In this document: in pieces, positions 30,265 through 39,437 of the stretch
Layout of the letters: every line of letters begins with the position of its first letter
Position numbering within the stretch: the stretch's first letter is position 1
Assembly: GCF_002162355.1 (NCBI RefSeq)
Contig: NZ_CP021434.1
Span: 4,394,001-4,458,000, forward strand
DNA: 64,000 bases
DNA from: Tumebacillus avium
GTDB lineage: Bacteria > Bacillota > Bacilli > Tumebacillales > Tumebacillaceae
Direction: 5' to 3'
Notes under the pieces: generated by a model
The model's input: the letters and a program-made list of their open reading frames with translations, nothing else
Told to the model about the DNA's origin: nothing
Database searches by the model: none
Translations under genes and position numbers: made by a program

Positions 30265-31571
30265 CCTGTGCCTCGCTCCCCCACGCCGTCATACAGGAGC
30301 CCGTATCCGCGCATTTTCTCCCCGTCCAGCGCATTGCGCCCGTCGAGCAGCACCGCGCCTGCCATCACCCGTTTGACTTGGGCGTAGTCGAGTTCGAGGA
30401 ATTCCTGCCACTCGGTCAGCAGCAATGCTCCGTCCGCTCCGGCGAGCGCGTCGTACGGGTCTTTTGCATAACGCAGACCAGGGTGCAGGCGGCGCACCGC
30501 TTCCATCCCCTGCGGATCGTAAGCGGACAGTTCCGCTCCGGCGGCAAGCAGCTCCGGGATCAGGCGCAAGGCCGGCGCTTCCCGGATGTCGTCGGTGCCC
30601 GGCTTGAAGGTCAGGCCAAGCAGGGCGATTTTTTTGCCGGAGAGCGGGCCGAGATGGCGGAGTACCTTTTGCAAAAACCACGCCGCCTGCTCCTGATTCA
30701 CGCGGGCGACCGCATCGAGCAGTTGCAGCGGGACGCCTTCCTGGCGGGAGAGATGCAAAAGCGCCTCGACGTCTTTCGGAAAACACGAGCCGCCGTAGCC
30801 GATCCCGGCGCGCAGGAACTGTCCGCCGATGCGCGAGTCGAGCCCCATCCCGCGGGCGACTTTGGAGATCGAAGCGCCCGTCTTTTCACAGAGCCGGGCC
30901 AGTTCATTGATAAACGAGATCTTGGTCGCCAAAAAGGCGTTCGAAGCGTATTTGATCATCTCCGCGTCGCGCACCGTGGTGTAAAAGAGCACGGTGCGCA
31001 GACCTTCGTAGAGCGAGGTCATCACAGCTCGTGCCTTGTCCGATTCGCAGCCGATCACGATGCGTTCCGGGTGCAGCGCGTCGTGGAGCGCTTTGCCTTC
31101 GCGCAGGAATTCCGGGTTGGAGACGATATCAAACGGGATGTCTGTGCCGCGTTTGGCCAGCTCCTCCTGAAGCCAAGTTTTCACCAGGTCGCCGGTGCCG
31201 ACGGGGACGGTGCTTTTGCTGACGATCACCTTATGCGTTTTGATCGACCGTCCGATGTCGCGCACAGCTCCTTCGACATAGCGCAGGTCGGCCGAACCGT
31301 CCGCGTTCGACGGCGTGCCGACGGTAAGGAAGAGAATGTCGCTTTCCCGCACCGCGCGCGGCAGGTCGGCGGTAAAGGTGAGCGCGCCTGTGGCGAGCAG
31401 GTTCTGCATCAGCTGCTCCAGCCCTTCCTCGTAAAACGGAAGCCGGCCGCAATTCAGGCTCTCGACTTTTTGGCGGTCGACATCAACGCCGATCACCTGG
31501 TGTCCCATCGAGGCCAGCGCGGCGCTGGTGGTGGCTCCTACATACCCTGTTCCAATCACCGCTACGTTCAT
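30261..31571 (-). CDS. UDP-glucose 6-dehydrogenase
   Basis: A 436-aa enzyme oxidising UDP-glucose to UDP-glucuronate with two NAD+. It has the N-terminal Rossmann motif GTGYVG at residues 7-12, the substrate-binding segment SNPEFLREG, and the catalytic Cys in GYGGSCFPKD near residue 262. The C-terminal UDP-binding domain begins around FKPGTDD. Length is normal for the TuaD/Ugd family. It is first in a two-gene operon. UDP-glucuronate could feed spore-coat or teichuronic-type polymers; the facing epimerase gene strengthens this. Confidence 0.92.
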   Translation of the reverse strand: MNVAVIGTGYVGATTSAALASMGHQVIGVDVDRQKVESLNCGRLPFYEEGLEQLMQNLLATGALTFTADLPRAVRESDILFLTVGTPSNADGSADLRYVEGAVRDIGRSIKTHKVIVSKSTVPVGTGDLVKTWLQEELAKRGTDIPFDIVSNPEFLREGKALHDALHPERIVIGCESDKARAVMTSLYEGLRTVLFYTTVRDAEMIKYASNAFLATKISFINELARLCEKTGASISKVARGMGLDSRIGGQFLRAGIGYGGSCFPKDVEALLHLSRQEGVPLQLLDAVARVNQEQAAWFLQKVLRHLGPLSGKKIALLGLTFKPGTDDIREAPALRLIPELLAAGAELSAYDPQGMEAVRRLHPGLRYAKDPYDALAGADGALLLTEWQEFLELDYAQVKRVMAGAVLLDGRNALDGEKMRGYGLLYDGVGERGTG

Positions 31572-31680
31572 ATTCCCCCCTGCTTTCTCAGATAGATTGG
31601 TTTCTATAGATTATGTGGGAAGGAGCGCTCCGGCTACGGTCGAAACGCACAAACTCCGCTGCCGTCCGCGCAGCACAACG

Positions 31681-31725
31681 AAAAAGCGTGCTTCCAGCTA
31701 CGCTCATTCGTAGCTGGAAACACGC
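31681..31725 (-). terminator. Terminator of the tRNA-Thr gene
   Basis: A 17-bp stem (31686-31702 with 31709-31725, two mismatches) is followed on the minus strand by a T run (31685-31681). It lies 12 bases after the tRNA CCA end. Confidence 0.85.
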
Positions 31726-31736
31726 TAGTTTGGTAA

Positions 31737-31812
31737 TGGTGCCGGCGAAAGGAATCGAACCCTCGACCCACTGATTACAAGTCAGTTGCTCTGCCATCTG
31801 AGCTACACCGGC
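31737..31812 (-). tRNA. tRNA-Thr (anticodon UGU)
   Basis: The 76-nt sequence folds as a cloverleaf: acceptor GCCGGTG with CGCCGGC, D arm GCTC/GAGC, anticodon stem ACTGA/TCAGT around loop CTTGTAA giving UGU, T arm with TTCGATT loop, discriminator A and an encoded CCA. Confidence 0.97.
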
Positions 31813-31836
31813 AAGAATTGTCGTTCAATTGGCAAT

Positions 31837-31865
31837 AGAATAACTAACATGTCGAAGGAAGTCAA
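31837..31865 (-). promoter_or_regulatory. Sigma-A promoter of tRNA-Thr
   Basis: TTGACT (31860-31865) and TATTCT (31837-31842) are spaced by exactly 17 bp on the minus strand, 24 bases before the tRNA 5' end. Confidence 0.75.
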
Positions 31866-31902
31866 CACTGTAAATAAAAAAAGAGGCAGAATTTGTACAC
31901 TG

Positions 31903-31931
31903 TTGACTTATGTGGAATGGATTCCTTTAAC
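31903..31931 (+). promoter_or_regulatory. Candidate sigma-A promoter of the small membrane protein
   Basis: TTGACT (31903-31908), a 17-bp spacer, then TTTAAC (31926-31931); the ATG is at 31967. Confidence 0.5.
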
Positions 31932-31966
31932 AGCGCATATGCTTGGACAAGGGAGGCGTCGACATC

Positions 31967-32311
31967 ATGAAGAAATGGGTGCTGGTGTGGCTCGTTTTCA
32001 CCGCATATCTTGTCACGAACTTAACGATCATGCAGCCGGCCGAGCAGCCGCATCTGGTCGCAACGATGCTGCTGGGCTTTTTCTTTTATCTGATCCTCGG
32101 CTTGCGCGGCGTCTACGGCGCTGCGGCGGCGGTGACGACGATCGTCGTGCTCGCAGTGGCTGCGCACCAGATGAAGCATCCCGGCTATGCGATGCTCTAC
32201 TACTCCGATGTGCTGCTTCGCCTCGTGCTCGACCTTGTCACCATCCTCGGCGGCGGCGGACTCGGCTACTGGGTGCAGCGCCTGCTCCCTAAAAACAATC
32301 CGCAAAAATAA
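31967..32311 (+). CDS. Small integral membrane protein of unknown function
   Basis: A 114-aa protein with about four hydrophobic segments (residues ~4-21, ~30-48, ~50-66 and ~80-102) and short charged loops. I do not recognise the family. I chose the ATG at 31967 because GGGAGG lies ten bases upstream; an upstream in-frame start adds eight non-hydrophobic residues. It stands alone, divergent from the tRNA gene, with its own promoter candidate. Confidence 0.75.
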   Translation: MKKWVLVWLVFTAYLVTNLTIMQPAEQPHLVATMLLGFFFYLILGLRGVYGAAAAVTTIVVLAVAAHQMKHPGYAMLYYSDVLLRLVLDLVTILGGGGLGYWVQRLLPKNNPQK

Positions 32312-32668
32312 CCCCTAAAAGTAAAGTACGCCCTGCCGCAGTCCCTTCTGCAACAAGGCGTACTTGATATGTAGTTAAGCCTCCAAGACACCGAGCCGAC
32401 CCATTCAGCTGATCCTTGAGAAGCAAACTTTGTCGAGTGATTGTCGAACTGTGTCGTTCCTTGAAGAGACTATAACATGAGCTTTACAATCCCCTCAAAC
32501 CCCAATACGACCCCTTAGAAGAAATCACACCTCATTTTCGAATCCATACTCTAAAAACCTCCCGTTTTCTACTCGCTCCCCAATTTAAGCCTGCACATAG
32601 AAACAATGGATTTGTCCCAAACTAATTCCACCTATGGAAAATGTACGCAAACAGGTGGAGGTGAGCCT
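32312..32668. other. Intergenic region (357 bp) before the RND operon
   Basis: No gene is visible. A 9-bp inverted repeat (AAGTACGCC 32326-32334 with GGCGTACTT 32359-32367) follows the membrane protein; it has no T run and may be a weak terminator or an RNA structure. The rest is unusually AT-rich and pyrimidine-rich. The RND operon ribosome site GGTGGAGGTG lies just before 32669. I could not find a convincing promoter. Confidence 0.5.
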
Positions 32669-33901
32669 ATGAACCATATCTTTCGCACCGGTTATCTCCC
32701 GCTTTGCCTCTCTGCCCTGCTGCTGCTGGCAGGCTGCGGCAACGATCAGCCAGAAGGCGCTGCGACAGAAGCGACACCGGTCAGCGCCTATCAGGTGACG
32801 ACCCGCGACATCCCCGAAACGATCCTCCTGCCCGGCCGCGTCGTCGCCGGAAGCGAAGTGGCCGTCTCCGCCACCGTCCCCGGTCAACTGCAAGGCGTGT
32901 CGGTCAAAGTCGGCGACCGCGTTCAGGCGGGACAGCTGCTCGCCACGCTGAACAATCCGACCGCCGGTTCTTCCCTGCAGGAAGCGAAACGCAATCTGCA
33001 AACGCTGGAAGGACAGCTCACCCAGCTCCAAAACCTCGGCGGCAGCACACAATCCGGGCGCATCGGCGAGCTGCAAAATCAGATCCGCCAGCGCATCAGC
33101 GACCTGACCGGCGCGGCCGAGGCGGGTGAGCTGCCCGCCGAAGCAGAACTGGTCGCTTCCGGTCAGGAGCTCCTGAGTCTGCAGACCGAGCTCGCCCGCC
33201 TGCAGACTCAATCGGCCGTCTCCGAGTCGCTGAACCAACTGCGCACCCCGCTCCTGCAAGGCTTGCAGATGCAGGTCGAACAAGCCCGCCAACTGGTCAA
33301 AGCTGCCGAAGCCCAAGCGGCCGCCTCGCGCATCACCGCGCCGGTCGCCGGAACGGTGCTCGCCCAAAACGCGGCCAAAGGCACCCCGGCCTTGCCCGGA
33401 TCGCCCTTGTTCAGCATCGGCTCGATCGAGCAGGTCGAGTTTGAAGTGCTGCTCGACCCAAACATCGTCCCGCGCCTGAAAGCGGGACAAGCGGCGGCCG
33501 TGCAGGTCGGCACGCAGCCGGTGGCGCAGACCAAGCTCGCGTCCGTCTCCCCGGCCGTGCAGCCGCAAGCGAAATCATTCACCGCCCGCACCCTCTTGCC
33601 CAACCCGAATAGCGTGTTCAAGCCGGGCATGATCGGCCAGGCCACAATCACCCTCTCCGCGCACAAAGGCGTGCTCTCCGTGCCGAAAGCGTCCGTTTTG
33701 ACCGATCAGCAAGGCCCGTTTGTCATGCAGATCACCGACGGCAAGGCCAGCCTCGTCCACATCAAGCCGGGCTATGACAACGGCACGTGGGTCGAAGTGC
33801 TCTCCGGCTTGAAAAAAGCGGACCAGATCGTCTACGGCGGCGTTGAGCGCGTCCAGCCGGGCACGGCGGTCAACGTCACCGAAACGGAGCCTGCGTCATG
33901 A
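32669..33901 (+). CDS. RND efflux adaptor lipoprotein (membrane fusion protein)
   Basis: A 410-aa HlyD/AcrA-type adaptor. It starts with a lipoprotein signal peptide with lipobox LLAGC (Cys near residue 23), so it is anchored to the outer leaflet of the membrane, as expected in a Gram-positive cell. A biotinyl-lipoyl half-motif (VKVGDRVQAGQLLATL) precedes a ~100-residue Gln/Leu-rich helical hairpin, and the second lipoyl half (ITAPVAGTVLA) follows, then a beta-barrel. The start at 32669 has GGTGGAGGTG upstream. Its stop overlaps the permease start (ATGA). Confidence 0.9.
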   Translation: MNHIFRTGYLPLCLSALLLLAGCGNDQPEGAATEATPVSAYQVTTRDIPETILLPGRVVAGSEVAVSATVPGQLQGVSVKVGDRVQAGQLLATLNNPTAGSSLQEAKRNLQTLEGQLTQLQNLGGSTQSGRIGELQNQIRQRISDLTGAAEAGELPAEAELVASGQELLSLQTELARLQTQSAVSESLNQLRTPLLQGLQMQVEQARQLVKAAEAQAAASRITAPVAGTVLAQNAAKGTPALPGSPLFSIGSIEQVEFEVLLDPNIVPRLKAGQAAAVQVGTQPVAQTKLASVSPAVQPQAKSFTARTLLPNPNSVFKPGMIGQATITLSAHKGVLSVPKASVLTDQQGPFVMQITDGKASLVHIKPGYDNGTWVEVLSGLKKADQIVYGGVERVQPGTAVNVTETEPAS

Positions 33902-36900
33902 AGCTGTCCGAGCTGTCTGTCAAACGCCCGGTCGCCGCAACGATGATCATCGTCGCCCTCGTCATCCTCGGGGGTGTCTCCCTGTTCAAACTGCCTGTCG
34001 AACTGTTCCCGCGCATGACCTTCCCGCTCGCCGCCGTCACCGTGCAAAGCCCGGGTTCAGCGCCCGATGTGCTGGAGCAGATGGTCACGCGGCCACTGGA
34101 AGAGATCCTCGGCACGACCAATAATGTCAAAAACGTCTCCTCCGTCACCCGCAGCGGCGGCGTGATGGTGCTGGTCGAGTTCGACTGGGGCACCGACATG
34201 GATTTTGCCACGCTGCAGATGCGCGAGAAGATCGACTACATCCGCAATCAGCTGCCCGAAGGCATCCAGCAGCCGATCGTGCTGCGCTTCGATCCCAACC
34301 TCTTGCCGGTGATCCAGCTTGGCATGACCGGCGGGCGAGACCTGACCGAGCTAAACCGGATGGCGGAGACGATCCGCACCCGCGTCGAGCGCGTCGAAGG
34401 CGTGGCGGCGGTGCAGACCACCGGCGGCACCGAACGTGTCATCAACCTGATCGTCAACCCGCTGGCCCTGCAGGAGCGCGGGTTGACCATGACCCAGCTC
34501 AGCCAGTTGCTCGCATCAGAAAATCTCACCTTGCCCGGCGGCAATGTCCGCGAGGCGGAGCGCAACCTGTCGATCGTCGTGCGCGGCGATTTCCCGACGC
34601 TGGAGGCGCTGCGCAACCTGCCGCTCGCATCCCAGCAGGGCAACCGCTTTCACTTGCGCGATGTCGCCACCGTCGAAGAAGCGGTCGCCGAAGCGGGCAG
34701 CATCTCGCGCATGAACGGCAAGCCCAGCATCTCCTTGTCGATTCAAAAGCTGTCCGAAGCGAACACCGTGCAAGTCTCGAACGGCGTGCAGGCAGCGCTA
34801 AACGCACTGAAAAGCGAACTGCCCGCCAACATGCAGCTGGTGCCGCTGTTTGACCAGGCCGATTTTATCAAGCAGTCGATCCGCACGCTGACCCGGGACA
34901 TGCTGCTCGGCGGCGCCTTTGCCGCGCTGGTCTTGTATTTCTTCCTGCGCAGTTGGCGGAGCACCCTGGTCATCTCGCTGGCGATTCCCGTCTCGATCAT
35001 CGCGACGTTTATCATGGTCTACTTCGCCGGACAGTCGGTGAACATGCTGACGATGGGCGGTCTGGCGCTTGGCGTCGGGGCGATGGTCGACACTGCGGTG
35101 GTGATTTTGGAAAACATCTTCCGCCACCGTCAGCTCGGGCGTTCGCTGTATGACGCCGTGCTGGAAGGGTCGAGCGAAGTCAGCTTGGCGGTGACGGCGG
35201 CGGCGTTTGCGTCGGTCGTCGTCTTTGCCCCGATCATTTTCGTCTCCGGCCTCGCCGCGCAGCTGTTCCGCCCGTTGGCGCTGACCGTCACCTTCTCGCA
35301 TCTCGCTTCGCTGTTCAGCGCCTTGCTGCTCGTGCCGATGTTCGCCTATTATTTTCTGCGCGGCGAAAAGCAGTTTGCCGAGCTGACCCCGGCGGAGATC
35401 GAGCGGGCGGAAACTGCTCATGACGAGGAAAAGCTGGGCCGTCTGGGACGCTCCTATGCGCGGCTCCTGCACTGGGCGGTGCACCATCGGAAGACGGTGA
35501 TGCTGACCACCTTGCTGCTCGTGCTGCTCTCGGCGGCCGCCTATCCGCTGCTTGGCAAAGAGTTCCTGCCCAAAGGCGATCAGGGCCTGATCGCCGTCAA
35601 CGTCAACCTGCCCGCCGGAGCCCCGATGGAGCGCACCGGGAAGCGGGTCGCCCTCGCCGAAAACCTGATCGGGGAGACGCCCGAAGTCGGGACGGTGTTC
35701 GTCACGATCGGCGGCGGCAACGTCTACAACCCGACCGCCGGTGTGCAGTCACACAAAGCGACGCTGAACATCCAGCTCAAAGGCCGCTCCGAGCGCAAAC
35801 GCAGCACCGTCGAAGTCGCCGACGAGCTGCGCGCCAAACTGCGCGCGGTGCCGGAAGCGAAGATCAACGTGCAGGTTTCGGGCGACCAGTTTGGCGGCGG
35901 TGCGGGCCGACCGATCCAGATCCGCCTGCGCGGGGACGATGACGAATTGCTGCGCCGCTTAGCCAACCAGACCACCACGGAGATCATGGCGGTGCAAGGC
36001 GTGCGGGAAGCGTCTGCCGAGCGTGAACAGTTGGTCGAAGAGGTGCAGATCACCGTCAACCGCGAGGCGGCGCTGTCCTACGGCCTGACCAACGCGCAGG
36101 TCGCCGGTCTGGTCAACATCGCCATGCAGGGCCAGACGGTGACGCGCTACCGGACGGAGAATCAGGAGATCGACGTGCGGATGCAGATCCCGCCGGAGAT
36201 GCGCGCCTCGGTCGAACGGCTCAAACAGCTTCCCCTCGCCTCGCCGCTTGGCACGACCGTCACGCTGGGCTCCTTGGCCGACATTCAGTTTGTCCAAGGC
36301 CCGTCGGGCATCTCGCGCTTCAACAACCAGCGCGAGATGACGGTGGAAGCGGACTACATCGGGCGCGACCTCGGTCATGTGATGGACGACATCCGCGAGC
36401 GGCTGGACTCCCGCCTCGACCTGCCGCGCGGCTACGCGATCGAATACGGCGGCGAGTCGGAGCAGATGAATGACGCCTTCCGCAAGTTGGAAGGGGCGCT
36501 GGTGCTGGCGATCCTGCTCGTCTACATGGTGATGGCGGCGCAGTTCGAGTCGTTTTTCCATCCGTTTATCATCATGTTTTCCGTGCCGGTGACGATCGTC
36601 GGCGTCGTGATTGGCCTGCTGGTCACCGGACGGTCGCTTGGGGTCGGCGCCTACATCGGGCTGATCGTGCTGGTCGGCATCGTCGTCAACAACGCGATCA
36701 TCCTGATCGACTATGTCAACCGCCTGCGCCGCCGCGGGCTGGACCGCATTCAAGCGGTGCTGCAGGCCGGACCGGTCCGCCTGCGCCCGATCTTGATGAC
36801 GGCGGGCGCGACGGTGCTTGGCGTCCTCCCCGCCTCGCTTGGTTACGGCGAAGGGGCGGAGATCCAAGCGCCGCTGGCGACGGTGATTTTGTTTGGCTTG

Positions 36901-36990
36901 ACGTTTTCCACGCTGATTACGCTCGTCTTGATCCCGGTCGTCTACCTGTCCTTCGACATGTGGCTGGAACGCTGGAAAGCACGGAGGTGA
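33898..36990 (+). CDS. RND-family efflux permease (AcrB/SwrC-like)
   Basis: A 1030-aa proton-driven resistance-nodulation-division transporter. An N-terminal transmembrane helix is followed by a large extracytoplasmic loop, a helix bundle (about 335-540), a second large loop and a C-terminal bundle (about 850-1020). [24 protein letters not shown] helix 4 sequence carries the acidic pair near residues 399-400 expected for proton relay. SwrC of Bacillus exports surfactin, so export of the lipopeptide predicted here is conceivable, but the operon lies 12 kb from the NRPS genes and this is only an inference. Confidence 0.93.
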   Translation: MKLSELSVKRPVAATMIIVALVILGGVSLFKLPVELFPRMTFPLAAVTVQSPGSAPDVLEQMVTRPLEEILGTTNNVKNVSSVTRSGGVMVLVEFDWGTDMDFATLQMREKIDYIRNQLPEGIQQPIVLRFDPNLLPVIQLGMTGGRDLTELNRMAETIRTRVERVEGVAAVQTTGGTERVINLIVNPLALQERGLTMTQLSQLLASENLTLPGGNVREAERNLSIVVRGDFPTLEALRNLPLASQQGNRFHLRDVATVEEAVAEAGSISRMNGKPSISLSIQKLSEANTVQVSNGVQAALNALKSELPANMQLVPLFDQADFIKQSIRTLTRDMLLGGAFAALVLYFFLRSWRSTLVISLAIPVSIIATFIMVYFAGQSVNMLTMGGLALGVGAMVDTAVVILENIFRHRQLGRSLYDAVLEGSSEVSLAVTAAAFASVVVFAPIIFVSGLAAQLFRPLALTVTFSHLASLFSALLLVPMFAYYFLRGEKQFAELTPAEIERAETAHDEEKLGRLGRSYARLLHWAVHHRKTVMLTTLLLVLLSAAAYPLLGKEFLPKGDQGLIAVNVNLPAGAPMERTGKRVALAENLIGETPEVGTVFVTIGGGNVYNPTAGVQSHKATLNIQLKGRSERKRSTVEVADELRAKLRAVPEAKINVQVSGDQFGGGAGRPIQIRLRGDDDELLRRLANQTTTEIMAVQGVREASAEREQLVEEVQITVNREAALSYGLTNAQVAGLVNIAMQGQTVTRYRTENQEIDVRMQIPPEMRASVERLKQLPLASPLGTTVTLGSLADIQFVQGPSGISRFNNQREMTVEADYIGRDLGHVMDDIRERLDSRLDLPRGYAIEYGGESEQMNDAFRKLEGALVLAILLVYMVMAAQFESFFHPFIIMFSVPVTIVGVVIGLLVTGRSLGVGAYIGLIVLVGIVVNNAIILIDYVNRLRRRGLDRIQAVLQAGPVRLRPILMTAGATVLGVLPASLGYGEGAEIQAPLATVILFGLTFSTLITLVLIPVVYLSFDMWLERWKARR

Positions 36991-36997
36991 ACCCTGC

Positions 36998-38062
36998 ATG
37001 GCGTCTCGTCTGTTCTTGCTCGTCCTTTTGTCCCTGCTGGCCGTCTTCCACCCGGTACAAAATGCGTTGGCAGGTGATCTGACGCCGCTTCCGAAAAATC
37101 TCAACTACGTGGCGATCGGCGACTCGGTCACCGCCGGCTGGGGGACGCCGGCCATCCATGGCGCGCGCGTCAACGGCTATGTCGCGCACCTGCACCGCCA
37201 GATGCAGGTGCGCGGGCAAGCCACCTTGCACAATTTCGGCATTCCGGGTCTGACCAGCGGCCAATTTCTCTTTTTGCTCGAACACTGGCCGGAAGCGAGC
37301 CAGCATCTGCAGCGCGCCGACCTGATCACTTTATCGATCGGCGGCAACGACATCATCTGGACGGAGCATCAGAAGCCGGGTGACGTGATGGCGATGCGCG
37401 AGGCGCTGACGAAATACCAGACCAACATCCGCACCATCCTCGCCCTGTTCCGTCAGCTTAACGTCGATGCCCGCCTGTTTGTGCTGGAAGTGTACAACCC
37501 GTTCCCGGAAAAAGATCCCCGCCACACGCAGCTCAGCGAATGGATCACCTGGGTCAACGAGTCGATTCTGCTGGCCGCCAAACAGTATGATGCCGAAGTG
37601 GTGCCGGTGGCGTCGCTGTTTTTGTCACATGAAAAAGAGTACGTCAACCTCGCCAACAACGACATTCATCCCAATGCCAAAGGCCACACGCTGATCGCCG
37701 AAGCGATCTCCCGAACGCTGTTTGGCTCGTTCGTGCCGCTGCCTGTCAGCGCTGATGTCAAGCCTAATCTGCTCTGGAACGGCGAACCGCGTCCGCTCTC
37801 CTCCGCTCTGGTGCTGGAAAATGACACGGTCTACGCGTCCCTGCCCTTGATTCAGGAGTTGCACGGCGACGGCTTGAACTACATCCGCTCGCGGGTCGGC
37901 TCCGTTTTTGCCAGAGTCAACGGCAAGCGGATCTCCTTGCCGTCACCCGTGTTTCTCAAAGACGGCTTGCCCTACCTGCCGCTGCGCCCGGTGATCGAAG
38001 CGATGGGGGCGCGAGTGTATTGGGTGCCGGACAGCCAGACGATCTCGGTGTTCAGCAAGTAA
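36998..38062 (+). CDS. Secreted SGNH/GDSL hydrolase with copper amine oxidase-like stalk domain
   Basis: A 354-aa exported protein (signal peptide ~1-25). SGNH blocks are clear: GDSVTAGWG (Ser block I), GIPGLTSG (Gly block II), GGND (Asn block III) and NDIHPNAKGH (Asp/His block V). The C-terminal ~90 residues (RVNGKRISL...LPLRPVIEAMGARVYW) match the copper amine oxidase N-terminal-like domain that serves as a wall or dimer module in Bacilli. It starts eight bases after the RND permease with GGAGG upstream, so it belongs to the same operon. Substrate unknown; lipid or acyl-sugar esters are likely. Confidence 0.87.
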   Translation: MASRLFLLVLLSLLAVFHPVQNALAGDLTPLPKNLNYVAIGDSVTAGWGTPAIHGARVNGYVAHLHRQMQVRGQATLHNFGIPGLTSGQFLFLLEHWPEASQHLQRADLITLSIGGNDIIWTEHQKPGDVMAMREALTKYQTNIRTILALFRQLNVDARLFVLEVYNPFPEKDPRHTQLSEWITWVNESILLAAKQYDAEVVPVASLFLSHEKEYVNLANNDIHPNAKGHTLIAEAISRTLFGSFVPLPVSADVKPNLLWNGEPRPLSSALVLENDTVYASLPLIQELHGDGLNYIRSRVGSVFARVNGKRISLPSPVFLKDGLPYLPLRPVIEAMGARVYWVPDSQTISVFSK

Positions 38063-38073
38063 ATTCAGCAAAT

Positions 38074-38111
38074 AAAAAAAACCTTGACCCATCGTGCGGT
38101 CAAGGTTTTTT
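38074..38111. terminator. Bidirectional terminator between GDSL and aminopeptidase genes
   Basis: An 11-bp stem (38079-38089 with 38098-38108) with flanking A and T runs between convergent genes. Confidence 0.88.
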
Positions 38112-38121
38112 GCGTGTATGT

Positions 38122-39351
38122 TTAGGCCCAGTTGCCATTGCGGAACAGCGGCACGCGCGTGCCGTCTTCGCGTTCGCCGTCGATATCGAGCTCCGCCGAG
38201 CCGATCATGAAGTCGACATGGATGATCGACGTGTTCAGGCCATGCTCAGCCAGCTCTTCGCGGGTCATCTCCTGTCCGCCTTGCAGGTTCAGCGGATACG
38301 CCGAGCCCAGCGCGAGGTGGCAGGATGCGTTTTCATCAAACAAAGTGTTGCGGAAGATGATGTTCAGGTTGGAGATCGGCGAATCCTGCGGCACCAACGC
38401 CACTTCGCCGAGGAACTGTGCGGTGTCATCCGCCGAGATCATCTCTTTGAGCGCCGCTTCGCCTTTTTCAGCCGAAGCTTCGATGATGCGTCCGTCTTGG
38501 AACTTCAAGGTGATGCCTTCGATCAACTGTCCGCTGTACTCCAGCGGGAAGGTGCTTTTCACCACGCCGTTGACGCCGGTGCGCACCGGTGCGGAGAACA
38601 CTTCTTCGGTCGGGATGTTCGGCAGGTACTTGGTGCCGTTGGCATCGGTCAGCCGGCCGCCGACCCAGATGTGGCCGCGCGGCAGTTCGAGCGAGAAGTC
38701 GGTGCCGCCGCCAGTGTAATGCAAGCGCAGGAATTGCTCATGAGTCAGCCACTGTGCCCGGCTTTCGATCTGCTCCACTTTCTCCTGCCAGTAGGCGATC
38801 GGATCTTCCTGATCAAGTCCGGTGATGTAGCGGATGTGATCCCACAGCTTGGTCATCCCTGCTTCCGGCGACAGATCCGGGAAGACGACGGCCGCCCACT
38901 CCGGCGTCGGCAACATCACCATCGACCAGCTGGTTTTGCTCGCTTGCTGCAAGTCGCGCTGGCGGCGCATCGCTTTGCCCAGCGCCTGGAAGTACTTGCC
39001 GATCCGCGCAGCATCGATGCCGGTCAGATGACCCGGCTTCGGCGCGTAGATGCCGAGCATCGCGCCGCCCTCTTCCATCGTGCCGATAAAATCATCGACA
39101 TACCCTTGCGGCACGAAATCAATCGACTCCTCCGGCGCGTTTGCCATGCGGATGCGCAGCAAGTCATCGTCCGTCCAGTCGATCATCACGTGCGCGGCTC
39201 CTGCCTCGTACGCTTTTTCGACCGCCTTGCGCACAAACGGCGCCGCGTCGACCGGACCGCGCACGATCACCTTTTGCCCCGGCTGCACGTTGATCCCCTG
39301 GCGGACGGCCAGTTCTGCATAAATGTTCAATTGTTCTGGTGTCATCGTCAT
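38122..39351 (-). CDS. M29-family aminopeptidase (AmpS/PepS type)
   Basis: A 409-aa cytosolic metallo-aminopeptidase. Family features include the N-terminal QPGQKVIVRGPVDA segment and the metal-binding C-terminal half with NIPTEEVF, a conserved acidic FPLEYSG region, and the last HVDFMIGS segment. Length matches the family (~410). GGAGGAG lies upstream of the ATG. It releases N-terminal residues from peptides using two divalent metals. It is monocistronic between two terminators. Confidence 0.92.
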   Translation of the reverse strand: MTMTPEQLNIYAELAVRQGINVQPGQKVIVRGPVDAAPFVRKAVEKAYEAGAAHVMIDWTDDDLLRIRMANAPEESIDFVPQGYVDDFIGTMEEGGAMLGIYAPKPGHLTGIDAARIGKYFQALGKAMRRQRDLQQASKTSWSMVMLPTPEWAAVVFPDLSPEAGMTKLWDHIRYITGLDQEDPIAYWQEKVEQIESRAQWLTHEQFLRLHYTGGGTDFSLELPRGHIWVGGRLTDANGTKYLPNIPTEEVFSAPVRTGVNGVVKSTFPLEYSGQLIEGITLKFQDGRIIEASAEKGEAALKEMISADDTAQFLGEVALVPQDSPISNLNIIFRNTLFDENASCHLALGSAYPLNLQGGQEMTREELAEHGLNTSIIHVDFMIGSAELDIDGEREDGTRVPLFRNGNWA

Positions 39352-39406
39352 TTTCTATCTCCTCCTGCTTGTCCCCATGTTTAGAGTAAGCATAATCGAA
39401 ATAGAC

Positions 39407-39437
39407 AAAAAAGACCAGCAGGATTGCCTGCCGGTCA
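39407..39437 (-). terminator. Terminator of the helicase gene
   Basis: A 10-bp stem (39413-39422 with 39427-39436, one mismatch) followed by six T on the minus strand; it overlaps the helicase stop codon. Confidence 0.85.
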
